The position numbers and the translations under genes were made by a program. The notes below the pieces were generated by a model that saw nothing but the letters and a program-made list of their open reading frames with translations, did no database searches and was not told the origin of the DNA. A stretch of 14,782 nt of DNA, from contig JBHGWS010000099.1 in NCBI GenBank assembly GCA_041936745.1, positions 1 through 14,782 of the forward strand, written 5' to 3'. Origin of the DNA: Darwinibacter acetoxidans_A. GTDB lineage: Bacteria > Bacillota > Limnochordia > Darwinibacteriales > Darwinibacteriaceae. Below are positions 14,166-14,782 of this stretch, one piece after another. Every line of letters starts with the position of its first letter. The stretch's first letter is position 1.

Positions 14166-14196
14166 AAAGGCCCTTAAGCAGGGCCTTTTTTATTTT
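14166..14196 (+). terminator. Second intrinsic terminator downstream of tldE
   Basis: AAAGGCCC (14166-14173) pairs with GGGCCTTT (14181-14188) around a 7-nt loop, followed by a T-rich run to 14196. It is a clear plus-strand terminator about 250 bp after the first, with no recognised plus-strand gene between them. It may catch read-through from tldE or end an unrecognised short RNA. Confidence 0.8.
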
Positions 14197-14207
14197 CAAA
14201 AACTTTT

Positions 14208-14250
14208 TCTTTTCGAGATCTTTTCAAGTAAAATTCTACTTCTTTTCAAG
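14208..14250 (+). repeat. Three phased 10-bp direct repeats
   Basis: TCTTTTCAAG occurs at 14219-14228 and 14241-14250, and TCTTTTCGAG (one mismatch) at 14208-14217. The starts are 11 and 22 bp apart, one and two helical turns, so a protein could contact all three on one face. They lie just upstream of a possible extended -10 for the secreted acidic protein gene. Spacing of this kind is typical of OmpR/PhoB-type regulator sites. Confidence 0.5.
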
Positions 14251-14342
14251 CGGCCCGTGCTAAATTTGAATTAAAGATTAACCAGATGAAAAGCGGGGAG
14301 CAAATAAAATCTGCATGGCGGGTCCGCCAGGGAGGCATTGGC

Positions 14343-14782
14343 ATGATGAAAATTGGGAAAACGCTTCGATTAATAATACTTGCAGCCACCTTCGCCTCTG
14401 CCTTAGCCGGGGCAGCCAAGGCAGATTTTGGCTATGGGGACGTCTATTGGTTGGATGAGGAGACGGGAGAATGGGTTTTAGAGTACGATGACCGAAAAGC
14501 CGTCATTTTGCGCACAGAAGACGGCGCCATTCTGCAGGGAAATGCAAATAGCACTACTGCAATATCCATCGCACTAGAGATTGAAAACAGCGAAACGGCC
14601 GGCCTTGCGGCACTTAGCATGGGGGACGAAAACTTCCACGCATTCCGGAGCGAAGATGATATTTTCAGCATCACAGCAATTGCACTGCCCGACCAAGATT
14701 ATTCTGCGCAGTGGGACTGCGACGAAGAAATGTTTTCTCTTGAACACGAAGATAAACAACCGAAATGGCAGTTTATTTACGA
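14343..14782 (+). CDS. Secreted acidic protein of unknown function (partial, runs off the window)
   Basis: Open to the end of the window, so only the first 146 residues are visible. Two ATG codons stand together; the first (14343) is 7 nt from GGAGG and is preferred. Residues 1-27 form a clear signal peptide (Lys-rich start, hydrophobic core, ending AKA before Asp). The visible mature part is strongly acidic, with 28 Asp or Glu against 6 Lys or Arg, and starts with an aromatic stretch (GYGDVYWLDEETGEW). No lipobox and no domain that I recognise. The paired phrases EDGAILQGNANS and SIALEIENSE suggest a beta-rich fold, but that is a guess. It is preceded by phased repeats and separated from tldE by two terminators, so it is probably its own unit. 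Confidence 0.8.
   Translation, partial: MMKIGKTLRLIILAATFASALAGAAKADFGYGDVYWLDEETGEWVLEYDDRKAVILRTEDGAILQGNANSTTAISIALEIENSETAGLAALSMGDENFHAFRSEDDIFSITAIALPDQDYSAQWDCDEEMFSLEHEDKQPKWQFIY

Larger units (their letters stand above)
13944..14342. other. AT-rich gap without a supported gene
   Basis: About 400 bp between the tldE terminator and the next gene. It holds a second plus-strand terminator (14166-14196), a pair of CGGCCG blocks (14055-14060 and 14086-14091) with six T residues after the second, the phased repeats at 14208-14250, and a possible extended -10 (TGC then TAAATT at 14261-14266). A minus-strand frame ending at 13942 has a protein-like tail but no ribosome site. Confidence 0.6.

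Noticed and set aside
13985..14263. 92-residue plus-strand open frame in the AT-rich gap
   Set aside because: It would read straight through the terminator at 14166-14196, has low-complexity Phe and Lys runs and no ribosome site.
1..14782. CRISPR array, insertion sequences, toxin-antitoxin or phage-defence genes
   Set aside because: No regularly spaced repeats, transposase motifs or defence domains were found on either strand.

Overview
The window looks like chromosomal DNA from a bacterium of roughly even base composition, most likely a member of the Bacillota or a close relative. This is inferred from strong purine-rich ribosome binding sites, several GTG starts, short intrinsic terminators, a short Bacillus-type serine acetyltransferase and a cysK-cysE pair. 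The phosphonate-binding protein has a plain signal peptide without a lipobox cysteine, which would fit a diderm lineage, but that is weak evidence. No mobile element, CRISPR array, phage gene or rRNA is visible.

Left part, minus strand (1-5824). Read in the direction of transcription there are two units. The first is a phosphonate/phosphite-type ABC transporter operon, phnD-phnC-phnE-phnE, followed closely by a HAD-family hydrolase and an intrinsic terminator. The second is cysK-cysE, whose two genes overlap by 4 nt (cysteine synthesis from serine). A tRNA-Arg(TCG) gene overlaps the last 10 nt of cysE. A perfect consensus sigma-70/A promoter (TTGACA, 17 bp, TATAAT) lies inside the 3' end of cysE and should start the tRNA almost at its first base. 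No terminator separates cysE from the tRNA.

Middle, plus strand (6037-9341). A DNA-3-methyladenine glycosylase (AlkA type) is followed by an O6-alkylguanine-DNA alkyltransferase homologue whose active-site Cys is replaced by Thr (PTHR instead of PCHR). This may be a small alkylation-damage module. Then, from its own promoter, comes a membrane diguanylate cyclase with an extracytoplasmic solute-binding sensor domain and an intact GGDEF motif and inhibitory site.

Right part. A minus-strand GH20 beta-N-acetylhexosaminidase without signal peptide converges on the cyclase gene. Divergent from it is a tldD-tldE metalloprotease pair that ends at a strong bidirectional terminator. About 400 bp of AT-rich DNA follows, with a second terminator and a set of 10-bp repeats whose starts are 11 and 22 bp apart. 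The window then ends inside a gene for a secreted, very acidic protein of unknown function.

The most interesting points are the tRNA promoter and tRNA gene embedded in cysE, the Cys-less alkyltransferase homologue with an AUA codon in the start position, the HAD enzyme tied to the phosphonate transporter, and the helically phased repeats before the secreted acidic protein.
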